Of a DNA stretch of 64,000 nt, positions 9,411-18,833 are shown piece by piece. The notes under the pieces are model-generated. The model did not search any database, had not been told where the DNA came from, and saw only the letters and a list, made by a program, of their open reading frames with translations. Source of the stretch: Bacteroides congonensis (GTDB lineage: Bacteria; Bacteroidota; Bacteroidia; Bacteroidales; Bacteroidaceae). Position numbers and translations under genes: made by a program. The stretch lies in NCBI RefSeq assembly GCF_900130125.1, contig NZ_FQXY01000011.1:744001-808000 (forward strand), in the 5' to 3' direction. The stretch's first letter is position 1; every line of letters begins with the position of its first letter.

Positions 9411-10625
9411 ATGAATATGTGTTTCAACAAAAAAACAATCATTAGTTTCATCCTTTCCGGATTAGTGTTGTCCGGACTGTCGGGATGTGCGAGTTTTTCT
9501 AATGAACAGGAAGAACTGGTAGCCGATAATGTGGTCAACGCAGCTTCGCAATATACGTTGATGGTAAAAGCGGCAGATGAGAATGGAGGCAAGCTTCCCG
9601 GCTACACCAATGCCAAGGGAGAAGTGGTGTATATCAATCCCGCCGATTGGCGGAGCGGCTTCTTTCCCGGTTCTTTGTGGTATCTGTATAAATTGAGCAA
9701 CGATGAAAAGTGGAAGTCTCTTGCTGAAAAGTACACAGGAAAGTTGGAGGAAATCCAATACCTCACCAATCATCATGATGTAGGTTTCATGATAGGTTGC
9801 AGCTACCTCAACGGATTGCGTTTTGCGGGAATCAAGGAGTATGCACCTGTCATTGTTCAGACAGCCAAGTCGCTTAGTACCCGTTTCCGCCCGAATGCCG
9901 GGGTCATTCAGTCGTGGGATGTGATCGGCGGATGGCAAAGCAAGCGCGGCTGGGAGTGTCCGGTCATCATCGACAATATGATGAACTTGGAGCTGCTTTT
10001 CGAGGCCACTGCACTTTCGGGCGACTCTACCTATTATAATATAGCGGTGAGCCATGCCGACCGGACGTTGGAGAACCACTTCCGCAACGACAACAGTTGC
10101 TATCATGTGGTGGACTATGATTTGGAAAACGGAACGGTGCGCAGTAGACAGACCGCCCAGGGCTATGCCGACGAATCGGCTTGGGCGCGCGGGCAGGCCT
10201 GGGCTATTTATGGATATACGATGTGTTACCGTTACACCCATAATTCCGAATACTTGAAACAAGCTTGCAACGTCTACGAGTTTATCTTCACACATAAGAA
10301 TCTTCCGCAGGACTTGATTCCGTATTGGGATTTCGACGCACTCAACATCCCCAAGGAGCCTCGCGATGTGTCGGCGGCATCCGTTATCGCTTCTGCCCTG
10401 TACGAACTGTATACCTACGCACCTGAACAGAAATACAAGGAGACAGCCGACCGGATTGTGCAGACATTGAGTACACCCGCCTATCGTGCCGAAGTGGGGA
10501 CAAACGGCAACTTCATCCTGATGCATTCGGTAGGAAGCATACCGCACAATGCCGAGATAGATGTGCCGCTCAATTATGCCGACTATTATTTCTTAGAAGC
10601 CTTGGCACGTAAAAGCGAAAAATAA
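9411..10625 (+). CDS. Unsaturated glucuronyl hydrolase, GH88, lipoprotein
   Basis: A 404-residue (alpha/alpha)6-barrel enzyme with a lipoprotein signal whose lipobox is LSGC. GH88 enzymes hydrolyse the 4,5-unsaturated uronic acid that polysaccharide lyases leave at the non-reducing end, acting by hydration of the enol ether. Expected catalytic Asp residues are visible: Asp123 in NHHDVGFM and Asp188 in VIIDNMMNLELL. SAWARGQAWAIYGY and YWDFDALNIPKEPRDVSAA are also family hallmarks. It is the natural partner of the two PL8-like lyases. It has its own promoter with the paired repeat and is followed by a hairpin overlapping the susC control region, so it is probably monocistronic or only partly coupled to susC. 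Linkage and sulfate tolerance cannot be inferred. Confidence 0.93.
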   Translation: MNMCFNKKTIISFILSGLVLSGLSGCASFSNEQEELVADNVVNAASQYTLMVKAADENGGKLPGYTNAKGEVVYINPADWRSGFFPGSLWYLYKLSNDEKWKSLAEKYTGKLEEIQYLTNHHDVGFMIGCSYLNGLRFAGIKEYAPVIVQTAKSLSTRFRPNAGVIQSWDVIGGWQSKRGWECPVIIDNMMNLELLFEATALSGDSTYYNIAVSHADRTLENHFRNDNSCYHVVDYDLENGTVRSRQTAQGYADESAWARGQAWAIYGYTMCYRYTHNSEYLKQACNVYEFIFTHKNLPQDLIPYWDFDALNIPKEPRDVSAASVIASALYELYTYAPEQKYKETADRIVQTLSTPAYRAEVGTNGNFILMHSVGSIPHNAEIDVPLNYADYYFLEALARKSEK

Positions 10626-10631
10626 TAGTGC

Positions 10632-10701
10632 AGTTTGTATAAAACAGACACTTCATTTGTATAAAGTGTCGTGTCTGTTGTGTTTGCCGGATTTATTTTT
10701 G
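10632..10701 (+). promoter_or_regulatory. First susC promoter with paired half-sites inside a hairpin
   Basis: CAGTTTGTATAAA (GTAT at 10637) and CATTTGTATAAAG (GTAT at 10659) are 22 bp apart. The proximal copy lies 35 bp upstream of the -7 element TATTTTTG (10694-10701). The same DNA can fold as a hairpin: AACAGACAC (10643-10651) pairs with GTGTCTGTT (10671-10679), or GACACTT (10647-10653) with AAGTGTC (10664-10670). It may therefore serve both as GH88 terminator and as susC operator. A leader of roughly 90 bases follows before the ATG at 10799. Confidence 0.6.
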
Positions 10702-10798
10702 GGCAGTTTTCAAGAGGTAGTTTTTTTTAGGGTATCAAGATTGTTTTCAGTTTTTTTTATTAATCACACTGTTTTTATGTGTATAAATCTAATTAATT

Positions 10799-13700
10799 AT
10801 GAACATGACTAAAAGGCAAAGCAAGTACAAGTCGAGAAAAATAAGTGTACTGTTGTTGATGCTGTTTTCTGCTGTTCTTTCATACGGACAGCAAATGTCT
10901 GTTACTGGTAAAGTAATAGATACGACCAACGAGCCGGTCATTGGAGCAACCATTCAAGTGAAAGGTGTTGCTACTGGAACCGTGACGGATGTGGATGGAA
11001 ACTTTAGAATTACGGTGGCTGACGCCGCCAAAGTCCGTTTGGTGGTTTCGTACATCGGATATGAAACCCAGGAGGTGCCTTTGCAAGGTAAGAAAAGTGT
11101 TAAAATCGTCTTGCAAGAGACGTTTAACGAGTTGGAAGAAGTGACGGTGGTGGCCTACGGTGTGCAGAAGAAAGAGACGCTGACCGGTGCTATCTCCTCG
11201 GTGAAGACAGACGCCCTGTTACAGTCGCCCAACTCCAGTGTGGCCAACTCGTTGGCTGGTAAGATTACCGGTCTGTCGTCAGTGCAGAGTAGTGGACAAC
11301 CGGGAGCCGAAGACCCGAAAATCTTTGTGCGCGGTGTGGGTTCGTTGACCGAAGATGGCGGTACCCCGCTGATCTTGGTGGACGGTGTGGAGCGCAGCTT
11401 CTTCCAGATGGATCCCAATGAAATTGAAAACATCACGGTGCTGAAGGATGCTTCCGCCACAGCCGTGTTCGGTGTGCGCGGTGCCAACGGTGTTATATTG
11501 GTCACCACCCGTCGCGGTGAAGAGGGCAAGACCAAAATCTCTGTAACTTCTTCCGTAGGTATCCAGACGCCTACCCGCACATTGGAGACAGCAGACAGCT
11601 ACACCTACGCCATGATGTTCAACCAACAGGAACGGAACGACGGTCGTGATGAAGTGTTCGATGAGTATGCGCTTGAACGTTTCCGCTTGGGCGATTCTCC
11701 GATAATGTATCCGAATGTGAAGTGGCGTGAGTATATGACGAACAAGGTAGCAGTGCAGACCCAGCACAACCTGAATATGTCGGGCGGAACAAAGAAAGTG
11801 CGCTATTTCGTTTCTTTGGGCTATATGTTTCAGGACGGTTTGTTTAAAGACTTCAGACAAGATAATATGGGCTACAAATACAGCCGTTACAATTATCGTG
11901 CCAACTTGGATATGGACATTACCAATACCACTACCCTGAAGTTGGGCATCGGTGGCGTAGTGGGCGATAAAAACGAGCCTTCCAGTAGTGAGGTTTGGAA
12001 ATCAATCAACTGGGCGCAGCCGTTCAGTAGCCCGGGATTTGTGGACGGGCATCACGTAATCAGCCAAGGCAACAGATACAGGGACATCAAGATAGGGGAA
12101 CCGTTGAGCAAATATATGGAGGGATATAAGAAGAATGTGAAGAACACGATGAACCTCGACTTGCACCTTGTCCAGAAATTGGATTTCCTCACCAAAGGAC
12201 TTTCTGCCGAGGTGAAAGCCGCCTACAACACAGACTATTCGTTCATTAAAATCAGAAAGAAAAAACATGAGACCTACATACCCTATTTCCAGTCGGAATT
12301 GGAAAATCCCGGTATGCTGGTCGATGAACCCGATTTTAACAATGACATCATCTATCTGATAGAAGGTACAAATAGCAAATATAGCTATGAAGAGAAAATA
12401 GAGCGTGCGCGCGACTGGTATATGGAGGCAAGCTTGCGCTACAACCGCAAGTTTGGCGACCACAATGTGACCGGATTGCTGCTCTACAACCAAAGCAAGA
12501 AATACTATCCCAAGCAATTCGGATTTATCCCTACAGCCTACGTAGGCTTGGTGGGACGTGCCACGTATGACTACAAATCGCGCTACATGGCGGAGTTCAA
12601 CATCGGTTACAACGGTTCCGAAAACTTCTCGCCCGACAAGCGTTTCGGTACCTTCCCTGCTGTGTCGTTGGGTTACATCATCTCGGAAGAGAAGTTTATG
12701 AAGAACCAAAAGGTCTTCGACTTCTTGAAGCTGCGTGCCTCTGTCGGTTTGGTGGGTAACGACAACATGAACAACAGTCGCTTCCTTTACCTGCCGGACA
12801 GCTACAGCGTGGACAAGTTGGGCGATCCGATAAGCGACTGGAAAGGCTACAAATGGGGCTATAGTTTCGGTAAGGACATTTCAACCCCGTTGAAGGGTGC
12901 CGTGGAAAACCGTTTGGGTAATCCGGGCGTGACGTGGGAAACCTCATTGAAGCAGAACTATGGTGTGGATATGCACTTCTTGAAAAGCCGCTTGAAATTG
13001 AGCGTCAACGTGTTCCGCGAAGACCGTAAGGACATCTTGATTGCCCGTAAGACCATTCCGGGAATGACCTCGCTGACCAAGGATTTGCTGCCGGTGGTGA
13101 ACATGGGTAAAGTGAAAAACAAGGGATACGAAATCGAAGTGAACTGGAATGACCACGTGGGCGAACATTTCAGCTATTATATAAATGGAAACATGTCCTA
13201 TGCCAAAAATGAAATTATTTTCCAAGACGAGGTAGAGCCCAACGAACCTTACCTGTGGCGCACAGGCCAGCAGGTGGGCGCTGTATTCGGTTATGTGGCA
13301 GACGGATTCTATTCGGAAGACGACTTTATCGACCCCGACAAAGGTACGTTGAAGGAAGAACTTGCCAAGCCGCAAGCGGTTGTGCATCCGGGTGATGTGA
13401 AATATCTGGACTTGAACAAAGATGGAAAAATCAATGATGACGACCAGCAGAACATCGGTTACCCCACCCGTCCGAACTATGTGTTCGGTCTGAATATGGG
13501 CGCCAACTACAAAGGTTTCTTTTTCTCCATGAACTGGACAGGAGCGGCAGAACGTTCGTTGGTGTTGTCCGAAGAGTTCTGCAAACCGTTCAACATCGAG
13601 GGACGTGGATTGATGATGTATCAGGTAGATGGCTGTTGGACCAAAGAGACTGCTGCCAACGCCAAACTTCCGCGTTTGTCTGTGAATAGTGCGAGCCACA

Positions 13701-13957
13701 ACTACAAACAGTCTACTATGACAGTGAAGAACGGTAATTATTTGAAACTGAAGAACCTGACGTTCGGTTACAACTTCACGGGTTATCCTGCATTGAAGAA
13801 ACTCGGTATCCAGCAGCTTGGCTTGAAGTTCACGGCCTATAACCTGTTGACTTTCGACAAGTTTGACATTATGGATCCCGAATCGAACCCCAACCAATAT
13901 CACGACACCTATCCGGTAGTGAAGATTTATAACCTTGGTGTAAACTTAACTTTCTAA
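10799..13957 (+). CDS. SusC-like TonB-dependent outer membrane transporter (pair 1)
   Basis: A 1052-residue protein: signal peptide, a CarboxypepD_reg-like domain (VTGKVIDTTNEPVIGATIQV, about 35-110), the SusC-type motif EEVTVVAYGVQKKETLTGA, a plug domain (ILVDGVERSFFQMDPNEIEN, ATAVFGVRGANGVILVTTRRG) and a 22-strand barrel ending in a C-terminal Phe. There is no STN domain, as expected for an HTCS-controlled rather than sigma/anti-sigma-controlled transporter. It should import oligosaccharides made at the surface, with the SusD encoded 13 bp downstream as its lid. It heads a tight operon that runs at least to 23839 with gaps of 5-36 bp. Confidence 0.97.
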   Translation: MNMTKRQSKYKSRKISVLLLMLFSAVLSYGQQMSVTGKVIDTTNEPVIGATIQVKGVATGTVTDVDGNFRITVADAAKVRLVVSYIGYETQEVPLQGKKSVKIVLQETFNELEEVTVVAYGVQKKETLTGAISSVKTDALLQSPNSSVANSLAGKITGLSSVQSSGQPGAEDPKIFVRGVGSLTEDGGTPLILVDGVERSFFQMDPNEIENITVLKDASATAVFGVRGANGVILVTTRRGEEGKTKISVTSSVGIQTPTRTLETADSYTYAMMFNQQERNDGRDEVFDEYALERFRLGDSPIMYPNVKWREYMTNKVAVQTQHNLNMSGGTKKVRYFVSLGYMFQDGLFKDFRQDNMGYKYSRYNYRANLDMDITNTTTLKLGIGGVVGDKNEPSSSEVWKSINWAQPFSSPGFVDGHHVISQGNRYRDIKIGEPLSKYMEGYKKNVKNTMNLDLHLVQKLDFLTKGLSAEVKAAYNTDYSFIKIRKKKHETYIPYFQSELENPGMLVDEPDFNNDIIYLIEGTNSKYSYEEKIERARDWYMEASLRYNRKFGDHNVTGLLLYNQSKKYYPKQFGFIPTAYVGLVGRATYDYKSRYMAEFNIGYNGSENFSPDKRFGTFPAVSLGYIISEEKFMKNQKVFDFLKLRASVGLVGNDNMNNSRFLYLPDSYSVDKLGDPISDWKGYKWGYSFGKDISTPLKGAVENRLGNPGVTWETSLKQNYGVDMHFLKSRLKLSVNVFREDRKDILIARKTIPGMTSLTKDLLPVVNMGKVKNKGYEIEVNWNDHVGEHFSYYINGNMSYAKNEIIFQDEVEPNEPYLWRTGQQVGAVFGYVADGFYSEDDFIDPDKGTLKEELAKPQAVVHPGDVKYLDLNKDGKINDDDQQNIGYPTRPNYVFGLNMGANYKGFFFSMNWTGAAERSLVLSEEFCKPFNIEGRGLMMYQVDGCWTKETAANAKLPRLSVNSASHNYKQSTMTVKNGNYLKLKNLTFGYNFTGYPALKKLGIQQLGLKFTAYNLLTFDKFDIMDPESNPNQYHDTYPVVKIYNLGVNLTF

Positions 13958-13970
13958 CCTAAAGACCATT

Positions 13971-15791
13971 ATGTATAAACAAATCAAAAATATAGCAATC
14001 TTGTCATTACTCCTTGTTGGATGTGATGACTTGAAATTCGGAAACGACTTTTTGGAGAAACCGCTAAGCAATGAGATGAACATCGATAGCGTGTATGCCA
14101 AAAAGGTATATGCCGAACAAGCTCTGAATCAGGTGTACCACTCGTTACCGGACTATCAGCCACACAACAATCGGTTAGGCTGGTGTGCTTTGGAATCGAT
14201 TACCGACTTGGCGGACGCGATTAAATCGGGTGGAACCCAATACCATAAAGGAAGCTTGACTGCAAGTGTCGCCAATGCTTCTGCCTACAGCTTGTCCTAC
14301 AACGAGGAGCACGGCGAGTTCTCTGCCACCTACGGCATCCGTCAGGCATACATCTTCTTGGAAAACATTGACCGTGTGCCCGACATGACGGAGGCGGAGA
14401 AGAACGTGCGCAAAGGCGAGGCGATGATGATCATAGCCTATCATTATATGAACATGTTGCGTAACTTGGGTGGTATGCCTTGGATTGACCATGCCTACAA
14501 GCCTGTTGACGATATGCGGATGACCCGTATGACGGTGGAAGAAAGCGTACAGAAAATATGCAAACTGATAGACGATGCCGCTTTCCTGCTACCGTGGGAA
14601 GTCTCTTCGGCTGACGACGGACGCATGCACAAGGCAGGAGCCTATGCACTGAAATCTCGCCTGCTGACCTTCGTGGCAAGTCCGTTGTTCAACAGTGACA
14701 AACCTTACAAAGAGGGTGAAGCAGCCGACAAACACTATGTGTGGTATGGCAATTATGATCAGTCGCGTTGGCAGGATGCCTTGGATGCAGGCCTGGCGTT
14801 TATCCGCGAGAACAATAACCGCTATAAATTGGTGAACACCGGCAATCCGCGTCAAGACTTCTGTTCCGGATATTTCGACCGCTACAATGGCGAAGTGCTG
14901 ATTTCCAGCCACCGCTGGATTAAGTGGGACCACAATTCAAAGGCTGTTGCACAGATTCGTTTTGGAGTATGCAATCCGATGTTGAACTATGCGGATATGT
15001 TCCAGATGAAAGACGGAGGCGAGTTCAGCTGGGACAACCCTGCTCACCGCGAGCATCCCTTCTTCGATGCCAATGGCAATGAAGTACGCGACCCCCGTCT
15101 CTATGAGACATTGATTGTGACCGGGGACAAGTTCAGAGGACGTAAGGCTGAAATTTATGAAGGCGGACGCGAAGTGGCACAAGACATGGGTGGCACCGGA
15201 CCGGATGGTTGGGGCAACTTAGGATATTTCGGTGTGGCACAACGCAAGTTTATACAAGATATCAGAAGCGAATTGAGCGGCAAATTCTATCAATGTCCGT
15301 TGATGCGCTTGCCTGAAATCTATCTGAACATTGCTGAGGCGATGAACGAATTGGGCAAAGCAAAAGAGAAAGACGAATTTGGCAATAACGCTTATGACTA
15401 TATCAACATGGTGCGTAAACGTGTGGACATGTGGGAACTGACTCCCGAAGCTGTTGCTCCCGGCGAGCCGTTGCGCGAAGCCATCTTGAAAGAACGTGCC
15501 TTGGAGTTTGGCTACGAAGAGGTACGCCACTACGACATTGCCCGTTGGAAACACAGTGACTACCTTACCAACCTGAAGCGCAAAAGATTGAAATCATGGC
15601 TGAAGGATGGCGAGAAAAAGGAGGATGTGAAAGACCCGAAAACGCATGTGTTCCGCTATGAAATCAAGGAAGAGGCCATCAACCAGCGTGTGTGGACAGC
15701 CCAATGGGACAATCGTTATTATCTCTGCCCCATAGACTTGAATGAGATTAATAAGAAATACGGTTTGATTCAGAATCCGGGTTGGGAATAA
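13971..15791 (+). CDS. SusD-like glycan-binding lipoprotein (pair 1)
   Basis: A 606-residue lipoprotein with lipobox LVGC near residue 18 and the SusD/RagB tetratricopeptide-type architecture. YGIRQAYIFLENIDRVPDM and RKGEAMMIIAYHYMNMLRNLGGMPW are the conserved N-terminal helices; RLPEIYLNIAEAMNELGKA and ILKERALEFGYEEVRHYDIARW are the C-terminal SusD signatures. It ends in QNPGWE, the usual SusD tail. It caps the SusC encoded just upstream and binds glycan at the cell surface. The specific ligand is not readable from sequence. Confidence 0.96.
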   Translation: MYKQIKNIAILSLLLVGCDDLKFGNDFLEKPLSNEMNIDSVYAKKVYAEQALNQVYHSLPDYQPHNNRLGWCALESITDLADAIKSGGTQYHKGSLTASVANASAYSLSYNEEHGEFSATYGIRQAYIFLENIDRVPDMTEAEKNVRKGEAMMIIAYHYMNMLRNLGGMPWIDHAYKPVDDMRMTRMTVEESVQKICKLIDDAAFLLPWEVSSADDGRMHKAGAYALKSRLLTFVASPLFNSDKPYKEGEAADKHYVWYGNYDQSRWQDALDAGLAFIRENNNRYKLVNTGNPRQDFCSGYFDRYNGEVLISSHRWIKWDHNSKAVAQIRFGVCNPMLNYADMFQMKDGGEFSWDNPAHREHPFFDANGNEVRDPRLYETLIVTGDKFRGRKAEIYEGGREVAQDMGGTGPDGWGNLGYFGVAQRKFIQDIRSELSGKFYQCPLMRLPEIYLNIAEAMNELGKAKEKDEFGNNAYDYINMVRKRVDMWELTPEAVAPGEPLREAILKERALEFGYEEVRHYDIARWKHSDYLTNLKRKRLKSWLKDGEKKEDVKDPKTHVFRYEIKEEAINQRVWTAQWDNRYYLCPIDLNEINKKYGLIQNPGWE

Positions 15792-15819
15792 TTGAATACT
15801 AATTTTTATTGCGAATAAA

Positions 15820-18800
15820 ATGAAAAAGAAATATATTTCGATTTTAAGTATCGCCTGCATGTTCTCCCTCTCGGCTATGGGACAACACACCCTGACAGGT
15901 ACGATCAAGAATCAGCAACAACAGCCGGTGCTGGGAGCATCGGTCTCTTTGGTGGGCGACCCTTCCAAGAAGACAATCACGGACGAGAACGGGTTGTTCT
16001 CCATTGAGGCAAAAAAAGGAGACTACATCGAGGTGGTCTATGCCGACGGCCAATCCAAAAGAGTATGGGTGACTGGAGAAACCATGGTGATTTCGTTAGG
16101 CGATTTTGATATCCGGAGTAACAGCCAGGGCATCCTGCGGACAGACGTGAGCCGCACACAGGCAATCTCCACCCTCTCGGGAGAGATGTTAGAGAAGAAC
16201 TCGGTAAAGAACATCAGCGATGCGCTCTACGGCTTGATTCCGGGACTCATTGTGAAGCAGAACACCGGATGGCTTGATACAGCGGAACTGATGGTGCGTG
16301 GCGGAGGTTCGCTCACGAGCCGCAGCCCGCTAATTGTGGTGGACGGCATTCCTCGCACCATGAAATACATTAATCTAAACGATGTGGAGAGCATATCTGT
16401 GTTGAAGGATGGTGCCGCCACAGCCTTGTGGGGTACACGCGGAGCCAATGGTGTGATTGTTGTCACCACCAAGCGCGGCGTACACGAGAAAGTGGACATC
16501 GACATCAACTATACGCATGGCATCGGGTTTCCCGTCAACCAACCCGACTTTGTGGACGGCTACACTTACGCCATGATGAAGAACGAGGCGCTCCGTTACG
16601 ACGGGCTGCCTTTGCAGTATGACCAGGCAGCGCTCGACGCTTTCAAATATGGAACCAACCGCGACCTCTTTGCCAACACCGACTGGCAGAAGGAGGCGCT
16701 ACGCAACCACAGCGTCAACAACCAGCTGAACGTCGCCTTCCGTGGAGGCGGCAAGCGCATGCGCTATTATAGCTCCATCAACTATAAGAACGACTATGGA
16801 ATCTTGGACAAGGGCCTGACCGACTATTCGGAACGCTACAACTCGCAGATGAAGAAGTATGACCTCAATGCCCGCATCAACTTGGATGTGGACGTCACTC
16901 CCTACACCAAGGCTGCTGTGTCGCTGTTCGGCTTGCTGCGTGAGGAGAACCGCCCGAATAAGTCGGAAGAGGACATCTTCTCTGCACTCTATCATGTGCC
17001 TTCGGCAGCGTTCCCCGTGCGCACCAGCACCGGTATGTGGGGAGGTGACTATCTGTTCAAGAAGAACCCCATCGCCCAGATTGCCGACGTGGGTTATTAC
17101 CGGACCGACCGCCGTATGCTTCAGGCGGACATGCGTATCCTCCAAGACCTCTCGTTGCTGACGAAGGGACTGCGTGCCGAAGTGGGCGTGGCGTATGACA
17201 ACGATGCGGTGTACAGAGATATAGGCAGCAAGAACTATGCGTATGAGGTGAACACTCCACTCTATCTTCCGGCCATGGGCGAATATGAGACACAAAGTGC
17301 CAAGTTTGGCGACGACAGCGCCCTCTCTATCGACAACGGTTGGCTCGACAGTCAGTTTATCCGTGCGGTGCTGGATGCCAAGGTGGGCTATGACCGTGCA
17401 TTCGGTCTGCATGCCGTGAACGGCACGTTGCAGTACAGCCAGGAGTCGTACACACCGATGGGACGCAACAACACCCGCAAGCGCCAGTCGTTCATCTTCA
17501 CCGGCGGCTACAACTACAACGATCGCTATATGGTGGACGTGGTGGTGAATCACAGCGGTACCAGCGTATTGAGCAACGGTGACAAGTTCCGTACCTATCC
17601 TGCGGTATCGGCAGCTTGGGTATTGTCGAATGAGAAATTCATGAAGAATGTTAAGTTCGTCGACTTCCTGAAGCTCCGCGCCTCTTGGGGACGTTCGGGC
17701 AATGACAACATCGATTACGACCTCGACGAGCGGTATTGGGAAAATTGCGGTGGATTCCAAGTGAAGAATCCGCCGATAAATCCGGGTGGTGGAGGCGGAT
17801 TGCATCCCGGTGCGTTGCCCATCAACAACCTAACCATCGAGTTAGCGGACAAGTATAACGTAGGTTTGGATGCACAGTTCTTCAACCAACGCTTGGCGTT
17901 GACGTTCGACGGCTTCTATGACAAGCGCAAGGACATGCTGACCAACAGCGACAAACTGTTCTCTTCTGTCATCGGAACCGGCATCCCGCAGCAGAACATC
18001 GGCCGCATGAACTCCAAAGGGTTCGACATGTCAGCTATGTGGAAAGATAAGGCAGGGAAAGATTTCAACTACTATGTAGGAGGCAACTTCTCGTTCCTGA
18101 AAACAGAAATTGAGGAGAACGGTGAGGGGTATCAGCCTTACGACTATCTGTATAAAAAAGGCGATGCCTACAGCCAGTGCTACGGACTGGAGGCCATCGG
18201 CTATTTTCGCGACGAGAGAGACATCAAGAACAGTCCGAAGCAGATGTTCTCCGAGGTTCGCCCGGGCGACATCAAGTATAAGGACCAGAACGGCGACGGA
18301 CGCATCGATGACTATGACGTGGTGAAAATCGGTTACTCCAGCGTGCTGCCCCGCATCTATTATGGTATTAACCTTGGATTCGAGTACAAGGGATTCGGTG
18401 TCGACGCCTTCTTCCAGGGAACAGGAAAAATCAGCAAGATGCTGAATGTGAAGAGCGTCTATTGGCCACTGCGCAACAACGAAAGCAACCTCTCCACCTG
18501 GTACCTGAAAGATAAGATCCGTTGGAGAGAGGGAACGGAAGACATTGCCAATGTGCCTCGCCTGACCACGCTTAGCAATGCCAACAACTTCCGCAACAGT
18601 ACACAATGGTTGGAAAACGGCTCCTACTTCAAGCTGCGCAACCTGAATGTGTACTACAACCTGCCGAAGAAATGGGCAAACGCCATGAAGATGGACAACT
18701 TTCAGATCTATGCGCGTGCCAACAACCTGTTCTCTTTGGATCACATCAGTTACATGAACTGTGAGGATTTCTCTATCAACTATCCGGACATGACCTCAAT

Positions 18801-18828
18801 CTATTTCGGAGTAAATATTAATTTCTAA
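15820..18828 (+). CDS. SusC-like TonB-dependent transporter (pair 2), lacking the usual VVVGYG motif
   Basis: A 1002-residue transporter: signal peptide, a CarboxypepD_reg-like domain (LTGTIKNQQQQPVLGASVSL), a plug with LIVVDGIPRTMKYINLNDVES and ATALWGTRGANGVIVVTTKRG, and a barrel ending YFGVNINF. It is shorter than its neighbour. The stretch where most SusC proteins carry E-V-V-V-V-G-Y-G reads GDFDIRSNSQGILRTDVSRT. It lies 28 bp after the first susD and 5 bp before the second, within the same operon. Two different SusC/D pairs in one PUL often handle different fragment sizes or substituents of one glycan; that is inference here. Confidence 0.95.
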   Translation: MKKKYISILSIACMFSLSAMGQHTLTGTIKNQQQQPVLGASVSLVGDPSKKTITDENGLFSIEAKKGDYIEVVYADGQSKRVWVTGETMVISLGDFDIRSNSQGILRTDVSRTQAISTLSGEMLEKNSVKNISDALYGLIPGLIVKQNTGWLDTAELMVRGGGSLTSRSPLIVVDGIPRTMKYINLNDVESISVLKDGAATALWGTRGANGVIVVTTKRGVHEKVDIDINYTHGIGFPVNQPDFVDGYTYAMMKNEALRYDGLPLQYDQAALDAFKYGTNRDLFANTDWQKEALRNHSVNNQLNVAFRGGGKRMRYYSSINYKNDYGILDKGLTDYSERYNSQMKKYDLNARINLDVDVTPYTKAAVSLFGLLREENRPNKSEEDIFSALYHVPSAAFPVRTSTGMWGGDYLFKKNPIAQIADVGYYRTDRRMLQADMRILQDLSLLTKGLRAEVGVAYDNDAVYRDIGSKNYAYEVNTPLYLPAMGEYETQSAKFGDDSALSIDNGWLDSQFIRAVLDAKVGYDRAFGLHAVNGTLQYSQESYTPMGRNNTRKRQSFIFTGGYNYNDRYMVDVVVNHSGTSVLSNGDKFRTYPAVSAAWVLSNEKFMKNVKFVDFLKLRASWGRSGNDNIDYDLDERYWENCGGFQVKNPPINPGGGGGLHPGALPINNLTIELADKYNVGLDAQFFNQRLALTFDGFYDKRKDMLTNSDKLFSSVIGTGIPQQNIGRMNSKGFDMSAMWKDKAGKDFNYYVGGNFSFLKTEIEENGEGYQPYDYLYKKGDAYSQCYGLEAIGYFRDERDIKNSPKQMFSEVRPGDIKYKDQNGDGRIDDYDVVKIGYSSVLPRIYYGINLGFEYKGFGVDAFFQGTGKISKMLNVKSVYWPLRNNESNLSTWYLKDKIRWREGTEDIANVPRLTTLSNANNFRNSTQWLENGSYFKLRNLNVYYNLPKKWANAMKMDNFQIYARANNLFSLDHISYMNCEDFSINYPDMTSIYFGVNINF

Positions 18829-18833
18829 AGAAG

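Noticed and set aside
16699..17805. 368-codon antisense frame inside the second susC
   Set aside because: It is a shadow of the susC coding frame; composition is His/Val/Arg-rich as expected of antisense, and there is no signal or promoter.
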